Source of the DNA: UMGS1387 sp045540015
Lineage (GTDB): Bacteria; Bacillota; Clostridia; Oscillospirales; CAG-382
Assembly: GCA_045540015.1 (NCBI GenBank)
Contig: JAZQGP010000056.1
Span: 1-54,010, forward strand
Direction of reading: 5' to 3'
Length of the DNA: 54,010 nt
The number at the start of each line of letters is the position of its first letter. Position 1 is the first letter of the stretch. Below the pieces are notes generated by a model. That model did no database searches and had not been told where the DNA came from. It worked only from the letters and a program-made list of their open reading frames with translations. Below are positions 7,397 to 15,484 of this stretch, piece by piece. Both the position numbers and the translations under genes were made by a program.

Positions 7397-9142
7397 TTAA
7401 GCAAACTTATACTTTTCTGCAAAGCCGTTATACAAGCTTTTAAACTCTTCACTATCCTTTTTGAAGTTTCTGAGAGATTCATGGATGTTAAGATTATTAT
7501 CTGCAACATCTACAACGCAGCCTGCAATATTTGAGCAGTGGTCTGAGGTACGCTCAAGGTTTGAAAGCATATCGTTCCAGACAAAGCCAGTGTCAATTGA
7601 GCAGTTACCCTGCTGGAGACGCTTAATGTGGCGGGTGCGCATACTTTCCTTCAGTCCGTCAATCACCTGTTCAAGAGGCTCTACGCTGTTTGCCGCATGA
7701 AAATCTCCGTCCGTGAAGGCTTTAAGGGTAAGTGTAAGAATTTCGTCAACAGCAGCCGAGATAATGGAAAACTCTTCCGACGCTTCTTTAGTAAGCTCAA
7801 GCTCTTTATCTCTAAGTTCCTCTGCAGATTCAAGAATATTCACGGCATGGTCGCTGATACGCTCAAAATCTCCGATGAGTTTTAAAAGCTCAGCTTCCTC
7901 TGCACCGTCTGAGTCTGCACTCTGATTTACGCTGAGCTTTACAAGATAAGTGCCGAGAATATCCTCATAATGGTCACTTCTGTTTTCCTTTTCGCGGATA
8001 GCTTCGGCAAGCTCGGGTGTATATTCTTTTACTGCTTTAAGACTGAGCTTTAGTGCCTCAACCGATTCTTTTGCCATATCAACAGCAACCGCACGGCATC
8101 TTTCAAGCGCAATTGCGGGAGTTGCAAGAAGTCTTTCGTCAAGCTCGACAACAGCTTCGGGCTTCTTGGAATCGGGCACAAGCTTTATAACAAGCTTTTC
8201 GAGAAGCTTTGACATGGGAAGAAGTGCAAGCGTACAGAACACGTTGAACACAGAGTGAGCAACTGCAATTCCCATATGCGTTGCGCTTTCATTAAAGAGT
8301 GCAGGTGCAAAAGCAATGTTTACTATAACAAAGAGCACAAGGCACAAAAGCGAGCCTATTATGTTAAAGGACAGATGCACAAGTGCTGCACGCTTTGCGT
8401 TCTTATTCGCTCCGAAAGAGGAAAGAATAGCGGTTATACAAGTACCGATATTTTGTCCCATGATAATCGGAATTGCAGCACCGTAGGTTACGGCTCCCGT
8501 TGCACTGAGTGCCTGAAGAATACCGACAGAAGCAGAGCTTGACTGTATTATCGCCGTAAGAATCGCACCTACAAGAACGCCGAGTACAGGATTTGAGAAC
8601 ATTACAAACATTTCCCTGAATTCGGGAATGGTTTTAAGTACCGATACCGCATCAGTCATGGCATCCATACCGAACATGAGCGTTGCAAAGCCGAGAAGGA
8701 TTATTCCCGTATCCTTTCTCTTTGTGCTCTTGCCGAACATATTGAATATTATACCGATAAGAGCAAGAACGGGAGTAAAGGACATCGGCTTCAAAAGCTG
8801 GACAAACACATTTGAACTGCTTATTCCGCCAAGGCTCAAAATCCATGCTGTAACAGTGGTTCCGATATTTGCCCCCATAATAACATTAATCGCCTGCGAC
8901 AACGACATAAGTGATGAGTTAACAAAACCCACGACCATAACCGTTGTGGCAGACGAACTTTGAATAATGGCTGTAACAACAAGACCCGTTAAAAGCCCTG
9001 CGAATTTATTTGTTGTGAATTTACCGAGAAGCACACGCAATTTGCTTCCGGCACGTCGCTCAAGTGCTTTACCCATAAGGTCCATACCAAACAAAAACAG
9101 GCACAAGCCGCCGATTAAAGATAACACATTAAAAATTGTCAT
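7397..9142 (-). CDS. Na+/phosphate cotransporter with C-terminal PhoU-like domain (NptA/PNaS family)
   Basis: A 581-residue protein expected to import inorganic phosphate with Na+. Two inverted-topology repeats carry the family QSSSA motifs: VVTAIIQSSSATTVMVVGFV near 55-75 followed by IMGANIGTTVTAWI, and LTAIIQSSSASVGILQALS near 195-215 followed by IMGQNIGTCITAIL. Residues from about 340 form a soluble helical PhoU-like region that probably senses or gates. RBS GAAAGGAAAG is 6 bases upstream of ATG. A consensus promoter lies at 9241-9269. No phosphate-box motif or pho regulator is seen nearby. Confidence 0.92.
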   Translation of the reverse strand: MTIFNVLSLIGGLCLFLFGMDLMGKALERRAGSKLRVLLGKFTTNKFAGLLTGLVVTAIIQSSSATTVMVVGFVNSSLMSLSQAINVIMGANIGTTVTAWILSLGGISSSNVFVQLLKPMSFTPVLALIGIIFNMFGKSTKRKDTGIILLGFATLMFGMDAMTDAVSVLKTIPEFREMFVMFSNPVLGVLVGAILTAIIQSSSASVGILQALSATGAVTYGAAIPIIMGQNIGTCITAILSSFGANKNAKRAALVHLSFNIIGSLLCLVLFVIVNIAFAPALFNESATHMGIAVAHSVFNVFCTLALLPMSKLLEKLVIKLVPDSKKPEAVVELDERLLATPAIALERCRAVAVDMAKESVEALKLSLKAVKEYTPELAEAIREKENRSDHYEDILGTYLVKLSVNQSADSDGAEEAELLKLIGDFERISDHAVNILESAEELRDKELELTKEASEEFSIISAAVDEILTLTLKAFTDGDFHAANSVEPLEQVIDGLKESMRTRHIKRLQQGNCSIDTGFVWNDMLSNLERTSDHCSNIAGCVVDVADNNLNIHESLRNFKKDSEEFKSLYNGFAEKYKFA

Positions 9143-9240
9143 AGTTTACTTTCCTTTCTTTTCATTTCGCGTTGGTTTGTTTCTTTGCCTTTTACGGTCA
9201 TCGGGATAGGGCTTATTAAAATGATTCCCAATTTTCCGCA

Positions 9241-9269
9241 ATTATATAGTATCAGAATAATTTTGTCAA
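9241..9269 (-). promoter_or_regulatory. Promoter of the Na+/phosphate cotransporter gene
   Basis: Reading the minus strand, TTGACA (complement of 9264-9269) and TATAAT (complement of 9241-9246) are 17 bp apart. The leader is about 90 nt. Confidence 0.85.
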
Positions 9270-9328
9270 ATCAAGGAAGAATTTGTAAATATTAGTTTAT
9301 ATTATTTACATAAATCTATGCGTTTTCC

Positions 9329-9357
9329 TTGACAAATCTTTTTGCTTGCTGTACAAT
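9329..9357 (+). promoter_or_regulatory. Promoter of the nucleotide-sugar dehydratase gene
   Basis: TTGACA at 9329-9334 and TACAAT at 9352-9357 have a 17-bp spacer. The start codon is 35 bases downstream of the -10 box. Confidence 0.85.
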
Positions 9358-9391
9358 AATACAGTAAATACTCTTCAGAGAGGAAATTATC

Positions 9392-11287
9392 ATGAAATAC
9401 AGAACTAAAATTCTGCTTTGGTTTACAATCGACTTCATTACGGCATGGCTTTGCATTATATCTTCCCTGCTCCTTGCAGTAGATTTCAATGCTGCAAGCT
9501 TTTCTCAGATCACGGGCAGCGGACTTATTTATCTGAGTCTGTTTTTCCTTATTCCTTATTTTATCACGGCTACAGTTTCAAGAACTTACAGGGTGATGTG
9601 GATATTTGCAGGCACGCTTGAATTTGCAAGGCTCGGCTTTTGCTCATTGATTGCAAGCTCGTTTTTTACAATTTTCGGGCTGGTTTTTGCCGACAACCTC
9701 AGTGCAAAACTCCCAATCAGTACATATATAATTCTGTTTGTTCTGTTTACAGGTGCTTTGTGCTGTATAAGAGCCATGTTCAAAGTCATTCATAAAACAA
9801 TAAAACATTTAAGAAATTCCGACAGCTCTGATACCGATATTGATACCGATGAAAAAACAAGAAAAAAGGAGCGCATAATGGTCATCGGTGCAGGTGAAGC
9901 TGCAAGCATGTTTATCAACGACACCTACAAAAACGAAGCATTCAGAAACAGCACCGTCGTATGCGCAATTGATGACAACGAATCCAAATACAGTCAGTAT
10001 ATAAACGGAATAAAGGTTGTAGGAACAAGACATGACATAGTTTCTGCAGCAAAACGCTACAGTATTGATACTATTATATTTGCAATTCCCACAATTGACA
10101 AAAACGACAGAGCCGAAATACTTAAAATCTGTTCACAGACAGGCTGCAAGCTTAAGAGTATGCCGTCTATTGATGAGATTATTAATAAATCCGGCAGTAT
10201 TTACAAGCTGAAAAAGGTTGAAATCGAGGATCTTCTTGAAAGAGTTCCGATAAAGATTGATACGGATAAGCTTATGAATTACGTAGAGAACAAAATCGTT
10301 CTCGTAACAGGCGGCGGCGGTTCGATAGGAAGCGAGCTTTGCCGTCAGATAGCAGCGCACAAGCCGAAAAAGCTCATTATTTTCGATGTGTATGAAAACA
10401 ACGCCTATGATATTCTCAACGAGCTTAAAGCAGACAGACCGGAGGTAGATATTCTTGCTCTGATAGGCTCTGTCAGAGATTCAAAGCGTATGGAAAGCAT
10501 ATTCCGCGACTACAAGCCTCAGATTGTTTATCACGCCGCGGCTCACAAGCACGTTCCTCTGATGGAGGACAGCCCGAACGAAGCAATCAAAAACAACGTT
10601 TTCGGAACGCTTAAAACCGCACAGGCTGCAAGCAAATACGGTGTTGAACGCTTTGTTCTCATTTCTACAGACAAGGCAGTAAATCCCACAAACGTCATGG
10701 GTGCATCAAAGCGTATTTGCGAAATGGTTGTTCAAAGCATGTCAAGACAGTCGAAAACCGAGTTTGTTGCAGTAAGATTCGGAAACGTTCTCGGCTCAAA
10801 CGGATCTGTTATCCCTCTCTTCAAAAAGCAAATTGAAGCAGGCGGACCCGTTCTTGTAACCCATCCCGATATTATACGTTATTTCATGACAATTCCCGAG
10901 GCAGTTTCTCTTGTACTAACAGCAGGAGCAATTGCAAAGGGCGGAGAAATATTCGTTCTCGACATGGGAAAACCCGTAAAAATCCTCGACCTTGCCAAAA
11001 ACATGATAAGACTTATGGGCTATGAGGTTGACAAGGATATCAAAATTGAATTTACCGGACTTCGTCCCGGTGAAAAGCTGTTTGAAGAGCTTCTCATGGA
11101 CGAGGAAGGACTTCAGGATACGGAAAACCACCTTATACATATCGGTCAGCCGCTTGTGTTTGACGATAATTGGTTCATGACAAAGCTCGATGAAATGAAA
11201 GAAGTCATGTACGACGACAAGGCTGACATAAGAAGCCTTATTCACGAGCTAGTTCCCACCTACAAAATGCCCGAATTAAAAAATTAA
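9392..11287 (+). CDS. Membrane UDP-sugar 4,6-dehydratase (CapD/WbpM/PglF-like)
   Basis: A 631-residue polysaccharide-biosynthesis protein, likely converting UDP-GlcNAc to a 4-keto-6-deoxy sugar for surface glycans or glycoprotein sugars. Four N-terminal membrane helices (about 10-130) are followed by a first Rossmann domain (VIGAGEAASMF, about 164) and the catalytic SDR domain (VTGGGGSIGSELC, 305-317; HAAAHKHVPLMEDSP, 381-395; STDKAVNPTNVMGASKR). The usual SDR Tyr is Met436 with Lys440, the Ser-Met-Lys arrangement known from the WbpM/PglF branch. RBS GAGAGGAAA precedes ATG. A sugar isomerase-like gene follows 24 bases later. Product stereochemistry cannot be told from sequence. Confidence 0.9.
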   Translation: MKYRTKILLWFTIDFITAWLCIISSLLLAVDFNAASFSQITGSGLIYLSLFFLIPYFITATVSRTYRVMWIFAGTLEFARLGFCSLIASSFFTIFGLVFADNLSAKLPISTYIILFVLFTGALCCIRAMFKVIHKTIKHLRNSDSSDTDIDTDEKTRKKERIMVIGAGEAASMFINDTYKNEAFRNSTVVCAIDDNESKYSQYINGIKVVGTRHDIVSAAKRYSIDTIIFAIPTIDKNDRAEILKICSQTGCKLKSMPSIDEIINKSGSIYKLKKVEIEDLLERVPIKIDTDKLMNYVENKIVLVTGGGGSIGSELCRQIAAHKPKKLIIFDVYENNAYDILNELKADRPEVDILALIGSVRDSKRMESIFRDYKPQIVYHAAAHKHVPLMEDSPNEAIKNNVFGTLKTAQAASKYGVERFVLISTDKAVNPTNVMGASKRICEMVVQSMSRQSKTEFVAVRFGNVLGSNGSVIPLFKKQIEAGGPVLVTHPDIIRYFMTIPEAVSLVLTAGAIAKGGEIFVLDMGKPVKILDLAKNMIRLMGYEVDKDIKIEFTGLRPGEKLFEELLMDEEGLQDTENHLIHIGQPLVFDDNWFMTKLDEMKEVMYDDKADIRSLIHELVPTYKMPELKN

Positions 11288-11311
11288 TTATATATTGAAA
11301 GGAAAAGTATT

Positions 11312-12286
11312 ATGAAACTCGGTGTAATTACAGTACCGCTTTATGACAAATCACTTGACGAAGCACTCGGCTATCTCAAGGGTCTTGGCGTTGAAATGGT
11401 AGAAATCGGATGCGGAGGCTTCCCGGGAGACGGACACAGCCACAGAGAAGAGCTTCTCAGTGACAAGGCAAAGCTTGCCGCTTTCAAGGAAACCTTCAAG
11501 AAGCACGGAATTGAAATAAGTGCTCTTTCAACACACGGAAACGCAGTACATCCCGACAAAGAGGTTGCGGCAAAGTTCCACGAGGATTTTGAGAGAACCT
11601 GTATTCTTGCAAATGAGCTTGAAATTCCGAGAGTTATCACCTTCTCCGGCTGTCCCGGTGATGCACCCGGTGCTAAATACCCCAACTGGGTAACCTGCCC
11701 GTGGCCCGATGATTTTCTCAAAATTCTTGAGTATCAGTGGAATGACGTTCTTATCCCCTACTGGATAAAGGAAGCTGAGTACGCAAACAAATACGGCGTA
11801 AACATGATTGCTTTTGAAATGCATCCCGGCTTCTGTGTATACAACACGGAAACAATGCTCAAGATAAGAAAGGCAGTAGGTCCTACAATCGGTGCAAACG
11901 TTGACCCGTCTCACCTTCTCTGGCAGGGTATGGACCCTGTTGAGGTTATCCGCGAGCTTGGTAAGGAAAAAGCAATCTTCAACTTCCATGCAAAGGATAC
12001 AAGAGTTGACAAGACAAACACGGCAGTTAACGGCGTACTTGACACAAAGCACTACGGCGATGAAATCAACCGTTCGTGGGTATTCCGTTCTCTCGGCTAC
12101 GGCACGGACGAAAAGCTCTGGAAGGATATGATTTCCATGCTTCAGCTTGTGGGCTACGACCATGTACTCAGCATTGAGCATGAGGACAGCGTAATGTCAA
12201 GCAAGGAAGGTCTTGAAAAGGCAATCAAATTCCTTCAGAACGTTATGATTCATGAACCCAAACCCGGAGGAATGTTCTGGGCGTAA
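11312..12286 (+). CDS. Sugar phosphate isomerase/epimerase-like TIM barrel
   Basis: A 324-residue protein of the xylose-isomerase-like TIM-barrel superfamily. Candidate divalent-metal ligands sit at the ends of strands: FEMHPG (about 170), NVDPSHLLWQG (about 195), NFHAKDT (about 225) and SIEHEDS (about 290), matching the Glu-Asp-His-Glu pattern. It has no signal peptide and is likely cytoplasmic. RBS GAAAGGAAAAG is 7 bases upstream. Family members act on inositols, keto-sugars or sugar acids; the substrate is unknown. Tight spacing behind the nucleotide-sugar dehydratase suggests cotranscription, although the two activities have no obvious shared pathway. Confidence 0.85.
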   Translation: MKLGVITVPLYDKSLDEALGYLKGLGVEMVEIGCGGFPGDGHSHREELLSDKAKLAAFKETFKKHGIEISALSTHGNAVHPDKEVAAKFHEDFERTCILANELEIPRVITFSGCPGDAPGAKYPNWVTCPWPDDFLKILEYQWNDVLIPYWIKEAEYANKYGVNMIAFEMHPGFCVYNTETMLKIRKAVGPTIGANVDPSHLLWQGMDPVEVIRELGKEKAIFNFHAKDTRVDKTNTAVNGVLDTKHYGDEINRSWVFRSLGYGTDEKLWKDMISMLQLVGYDHVLSIEHEDSVMSSKEGLEKAIKFLQNVMIHEPKPGGMFWA

Positions 12287-12332
12287 AATAGCAAATACAG
12301 ATAATCCCAAGCTCTTTTTCATAAAAAATCTG

Positions 12333-12362
12333 TTGACAAAATATGTCATTATGTGTTATGAT
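12333..12362 (+). promoter_or_regulatory. Promoter in front of the truncated DUF975 gene
   Basis: TTGACA at 12333-12338 and TATGAT at 12357-12362 are 18 bp apart. It drives the short remnant that follows, or belonged to the lost full-length gene. Confidence 0.65.
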
Positions 12363-12400
12363 AATTTTAACATAAAATATATTTAATATACATACTTGCA

Positions 12401-12658
12401 GAGAACCCCGGAATGGGAGCACTTGATGCAATAACCGAGTCCAGAAAAATGATGGACGGGCATAAGATGGATCTCTTTATACTTGGTCTTTCTTTCATTG
12501 GTTGGTTGCTTTTAGTTTACGTCACATTCGGAATTGCTGCAATTTGGGTTGGTCCTTATATGCAAACAACCTATGCCAACTTCTACAAGATGCTCAAGGG
12601 AAAAGCAGAGCCTGCACCTATACCTGTTGAAGCATCATTTACCGAGCAAGAACAGTAA
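12401..12658 (+). pseudogene. Truncated DUF975-family membrane protein (C-terminal remnant)
   Basis: The frame encodes only the last part of a DUF975-type multi-pass membrane protein: ENPGMGALDAITESRKMM, then a hydrophobic helix (DLFILGLSFIGWLLLVYV), then GIAAIWVGPYMQTTYANFYK and an acidic tail. Full-length members have several more helices upstream. Homology begins at the ENPG codons at 12401, before the only ATG (12413), and the frame meets a TAA at 12368, so the N-terminal part is gone. There is no good ribosome site. A promoter sits just upstream, so a deletion may have joined promoter and remnant. It could still express an 81-residue one- or two-helix protein from 12413. Confidence 0.65.
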
Positions 12659-12682
12659 GACATATAGTTTTATAAAAAAGAT

Positions 12683-12719
12683 ACCACCGAGGTGATTTAA
12701 TTTCACTTCGGTGGTTTTT
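12683..12719. terminator. Bidirectional terminator
   Basis: A 13-bp stem ACCACCGAGGTGA / TCACTTCGGTGGT (one G-T wobble pair) is flanked by T runs on the plus side (TTTTTC) and by AAAAAAG on the other side, so it can end both the DUF975 remnant and the DMT exporter operon. Confidence 0.85.
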
Positions 12720-12746
12720 CTGTTAGTTTAATTGTAGCTTTTTGTA

Positions 12747-13625
12747 TTACTTCGACTTTTCAAAAAATTCACTTACAAATGCCGCACCCAATATAAGCAC
12801 AGCACCGACAAATCCGTCAAAGCCCATGTTTTCGCTGAAAATTATGCTTGAAAGTATAATTGCAACAACAGGGTCGGTGTAGCTTAAAATTGCAACTGTC
12901 TGGGCTTTCAGCTTTTTCATGGAGGAAAAGTACAGCGTATAAGCAAATCCCGTATGGACTATTCCGACAAGCAAAAGCAGCAGAACATTTTTTGGTGAAA
13001 ATGCATAAGCCATGCTGTCTGTAAAAAGCGTATACGGTGTTACGGAAAGAGCCGCAACAAAAAGCTGCATGGATGTTGTTTCATACTGACCGATATTCTT
13101 CATGCGTTTATTTATCAAAATTACAAGTGCGTACAGCACCGCTGCACCCACGCCGAGAACAAATCCCGGTATTTCTGCACTGTTGACTCCGCTTCCCTTT
13201 GCCGCACCCGACACGAAAAACATTCCGGCAAGTGCACACAGTACGCATACGAGTTTTTTGACTGTAAGCTTTTCCCGGACGAAAACCGGTGAAAGCAGCA
13301 TTACAAATACAGGCTGTAAGTAGTAGCAGAGCGTTGCTCTTGCCACTGTTGTATATTTGTAGGCTTCAAACAGAAATATCCAGTTAAATCCAATAAATAT
13401 ACCTGATATACAAAGCAGTGTAAGGTTTCTTTTTATCACACCGAAATCCGCTTTTGTTTTGCTTATAAGCATAAACAAAATTATAAAAATAAAGCCTATG
13501 TATCCGCGGCACATTGCAATAAAGCTCGAAGAAAACGGAAGAAAACGGACAAATATGCCGATTGTTCCGAAAATGAACATTGATGATATGAGCGACAAGA
13601 GCGGAAGATTTTTCTTTGCGTTCAT
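12747..13625 (-). CDS. EamA/DMT-superfamily exporter
   Basis: A 292-residue protein with ten predicted membrane helices arranged as two EamA halves (about 5-135 and 150-285). The second half ends with the typical YTDPVVAIILSSIIFSE-NMGF...GAVLILGAAF sequence. DMT exporters of this kind move amino acids or metabolites outward; the substrate is unknown. The start codon lies 4 bases after the stop of the DUF3006 gene with no separate Shine-Dalgarno, so translation is probably coupled. Transcription would start at the promoter at 13861-13889 and end at 12683-12719. Confidence 0.85.
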   Translation of the reverse strand: MNAKKNLPLLSLISSMFIFGTIGIFVRFLPFSSSFIAMCRGYIGFIFIILFMLISKTKADFGVIKRNLTLLCISGIFIGFNWIFLFEAYKYTTVARATLCYYLQPVFVMLLSPVFVREKLTVKKLVCVLCALAGMFFVSGAAKGSGVNSAEIPGFVLGVGAAVLYALVILINKRMKNIGQYETTSMQLFVAALSVTPYTLFTDSMAYAFSPKNVLLLLLVGIVHTGFAYTLYFSSMKKLKAQTVAILSYTDPVVAIILSSIIFSENMGFDGFVGAVLILGAAFVSEFFEKSK

Positions 13626-13629
13626 AGCT

Positions 13630-13833
13630 TTAGTTGTCGAACAGCTGTGAGAGCTTTTGCTTTACTGTTTCTTTTCTCTCGGATGTTCTTTTTTCGTCTT
13701 TTGTGAATGTTACATCAATGGCATCGCCTTGAGAAAAGCCTGCGAGATATTGTGCGGGTATTTCGCACATTTTGCCGTTTTCGAGTTCAAGCACTGCAAT
13801 GCCGTCCTCAATTCTGTCTATTATCGCTTTCAT
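13630..13833 (-). CDS. DUF3006 family small protein
   Basis: A 67-residue protein with the DUF3006 pattern: MKAIIDRIEDGIAVLELENG, an IPAQYLAG turn, GDAIDVTF and a charged helix ending KQKLSQLFDN. The family is a small beta-barrel-like fold of unknown function, common in clostridia and often placed beside metallo-beta-lactamase or transport genes. RBS AAAGGAGC is 7 bases upstream of ATG. It is the first gene of a two-gene unit with the DMT exporter. Confidence 0.8.
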   Translation of the reverse strand: MKAIIDRIEDGIAVLELENGKMCEIPAQYLAGFSQGDAIDVTFTKDEKRTSERKETVKQKLSQLFDN

Positions 13834-13860
13834 TGCTTGCTCCTTTTGTGGGTGTTTTGA

Positions 13861-13889
13861 TTATTATATCACTTGAAAGACGGTTCGTC
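13861..13889 (-). promoter_or_regulatory. Promoter of the DUF3006-DMT unit
   Basis: On the minus strand TTGACG (13884-13889) and TATAAT (13861-13866) are separated by 17 bp, 27 bases before the start codon. Confidence 0.8.
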
Positions 13890-13920
13890 AATGCTTTGCT
13901 TTAAGTTCTCAAATTAAACC

Positions 13921-13949
13921 TTGACAATTTTCGGCTAATATGGTATCAT
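13921..13949 (+). promoter_or_regulatory. Promoter of tyrS
   Basis: TTGACA at 13921-13926 and TATCAT at 13944-13949 are 17 bp apart. The leader before the ATG is only about 30 nt, too short for a T-box. Confidence 0.8.
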
Positions 13950-13984
13950 TAGCTATAAATGCAATAACAGGAGAAAATATAAAA

Positions 13985-15208
13985 ATGACTATTTATGACG
14001 AACTCGTAGCCCGCGGTCTTATAGCGCAGGTTACAGACGAAGAAGAAATTAAAGAGCTTGTAAACACAGGTAAGGCTGTGTTCTACATTGGCTTTGACCC
14101 GACGGCAGATTCGCTTCACGTAGGTCACTTCATGGCGCTCTGTCTTATGAAAAGACTCCAGATGGCAGGAAACCGACCTATTGCCCTTATTGGCGGTGGT
14201 ACGGGACACGTTGGTGACCCTTCGGGAAGAACTGATATGCGTTCCATGCTGACAGCAGAACAGATTCAGCACAACTGTGACTGCTTCAAAAAGCAGATGA
14301 GCCGCTTTATCGAGTTTGGCGAAGGCAAAGCCATGATGGTAAACAACGCAGACTGGCTTTTAAATCTCAACTACATTGAGCTTCTGCGTGAAGTCGGTGC
14401 GTGCTTCTCGGTTAACAACATGCTCAGAGCCGAATGCTACAAGCAAAGAATGGAAAAGGGACTCAGCTTCCTTGAATTCAACTACATGATTATGCAGTCC
14501 TACGACTTCTACTATCTGTTCCAGAAATACGGCTGTAACATGCAGTTCGGCGGCGATGACCAGTGGTCCAACATGCTCGGCGGTACAGAGCTTATCAGAA
14601 GAAAGCTTGGAAAAGACGCGTATGCAATGACTATTACCCTTCTCATGAACTCCGAAGGAAAGAAGATGGGTAAAACAGCAAACGGCGCTGTATGGCTTGA
14701 TGCCGAAAAGACATCTCCCTACGAATTTTTCCAGTACTGGAGAAACGTTGACGACGCTGACGTTATCAAGTGCATGAAGATGCTCACATTCCTCTCACTC
14801 GAGGAAATTGCAGAATACGAAAAGCTTGAAGGAAGCGAGCTTAACAAGGCAAAGGAAAAGCTTGCTTACGAGCTTACAGAGCTTGTTCACGGAAAAGAAC
14901 ACGCCGATGCTTCTCTTGCATCCGCACGCGCTCTCTTTGGCGGCGGCGGTGACAGAGAAAACATGCCTGCAACCGAAATTGGCGACGAGGACTTTGTTGA
15001 CGGCAAGATTGCTCTTGCAAATCTTCTTGTCAAGTGCGAGCTTTGTCCTTCCACAAGTGAAGCAAAGCGTCTTATAAAGCAGGGCGGTGTTTCGGTTAAC
15101 GACGAAAAGATAGCTGACATGGCACAGTCCTACGACAAGGCTTTCTTTGCTGATGAAGTTATCATCAAGAAGGGCAAGAAGGTTTACCACAAGGTTACTC
15201 TCGGTTAA
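13985..15208 (+). CDS. tyrS: Tyrosyl-tRNA synthetase
   Basis: A 407-residue class I synthetase charging tRNA-Tyr in the cytoplasm. It carries the HIGH-type motif HVGH at 45-48, the tyrosine-pocket region FNYMIMQSYDF and GGDDQWSNMLGG, the KMSKS-type loop KMGKT, and a C-terminal S4 RNA-binding domain (SEAKRLIKQGGVSVNDEKI). The start at 13985 is preceded by AGGAG at 13970-13974; an in-frame ATG at 13940 lies inside the promoter and is rejected. Antisense frames inside this gene are shadows. A strong terminator follows. Confidence 0.96.
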   Translation: MTIYDELVARGLIAQVTDEEEIKELVNTGKAVFYIGFDPTADSLHVGHFMALCLMKRLQMAGNRPIALIGGGTGHVGDPSGRTDMRSMLTAEQIQHNCDCFKKQMSRFIEFGEGKAMMVNNADWLLNLNYIELLREVGACFSVNNMLRAECYKQRMEKGLSFLEFNYMIMQSYDFYYLFQKYGCNMQFGGDDQWSNMLGGTELIRRKLGKDAYAMTITLLMNSEGKKMGKTANGAVWLDAEKTSPYEFFQYWRNVDDADVIKCMKMLTFLSLEEIAEYEKLEGSELNKAKEKLAYELTELVHGKEHADASLASARALFGGGGDRENMPATEIGDEDFVDGKIALANLLVKCELCPSTSEAKRLIKQGGVSVNDEKIADMAQSYDKAFFADEVIIKKGKKVYHKVTLG

Positions 15209-15232
15209 ACAAAATACAGCATATGAAAATAT

Positions 15233-15267
15233 AACCACCGGTTTATACACAGCCGGTGGTTTTCGTT
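15233..15267 (+). terminator. Terminator of tyrS
   Basis: A perfect 9-bp stem AACCACCGG / CCGGTGGTT with a following TTTTCGTT tract lies 25 bases after the stop codon. Confidence 0.9.
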
Positions 15268-15271
15268 ATAC

Positions 15272-15312
15272 AAAAAAGGGTGCGGCAAAGAAGGAGATGG
15301 AAATACCGCACC
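15272..15312 (-). terminator. Terminator of the glycyl-radical/secreted-protein transcript
   Basis: Reading the minus strand, the 8-bp stem GGGTGCGG / CCGCACCC is followed by TTTTTTG. It lies just after the 40-residue peptide gene and is the first intrinsic terminator I see on that strand downstream of the radical enzyme gene at 20629. Confidence 0.85.
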
Positions 15313-15349
15313 CACCAAATAATAGGAGAACTTCTATCTAATATAATTG

Positions 15350-15472
15350 TTACATGTCGCTTTCGGCAGTACCCCAAAGAGATCCGACATCGATAAATGT
15401 GTCGCTGCCGTTCATTATGTCTTCGTCAGACACAATAATTTTTATTATTTCAGGAGATATATATTTTTTCAT
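15350..15472 (-). CDS. 40-residue peptide with MNGSDT..D.G.LW tail
   Basis: A short open frame begins MKKYISPEIIKIIVSDED, continues IMNGSDTFIDVGSLWGT and ends AESDM. It has a good start: AAGGAG about 8 bases before the ATG at 15472, only 12 bases after the secreted protein's stop codon. It has no signal peptide and is acidic. The N-terminal MKKY-SPEI pattern resembles short unannotated clostridial peptides of unknown role (from memory). The tail MNGSDT-x2-D-x-G-x-LW recurs at the C terminus of the secreted protein at 50549-52831, including 19 identical bases, so the reading frame is supported by an independent copy. It could be a leader-containing peptide precursor, a tag or a remnant of a longer gene; I cannot choose. 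Confidence 0.65.
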   Translation of the reverse strand: MKKYISPEIIKIIVSDEDIMNGSDTFIDVGSLWGTAESDM

Positions 15473-15484
15473 GCTTGTTTCTCC

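Noticed and set aside
13949..13984. T-box leader upstream of tyrS
   Set aside because: Only about 30 bases lie between the promoter and the start codon, with no specifier loop or T-box sequence.
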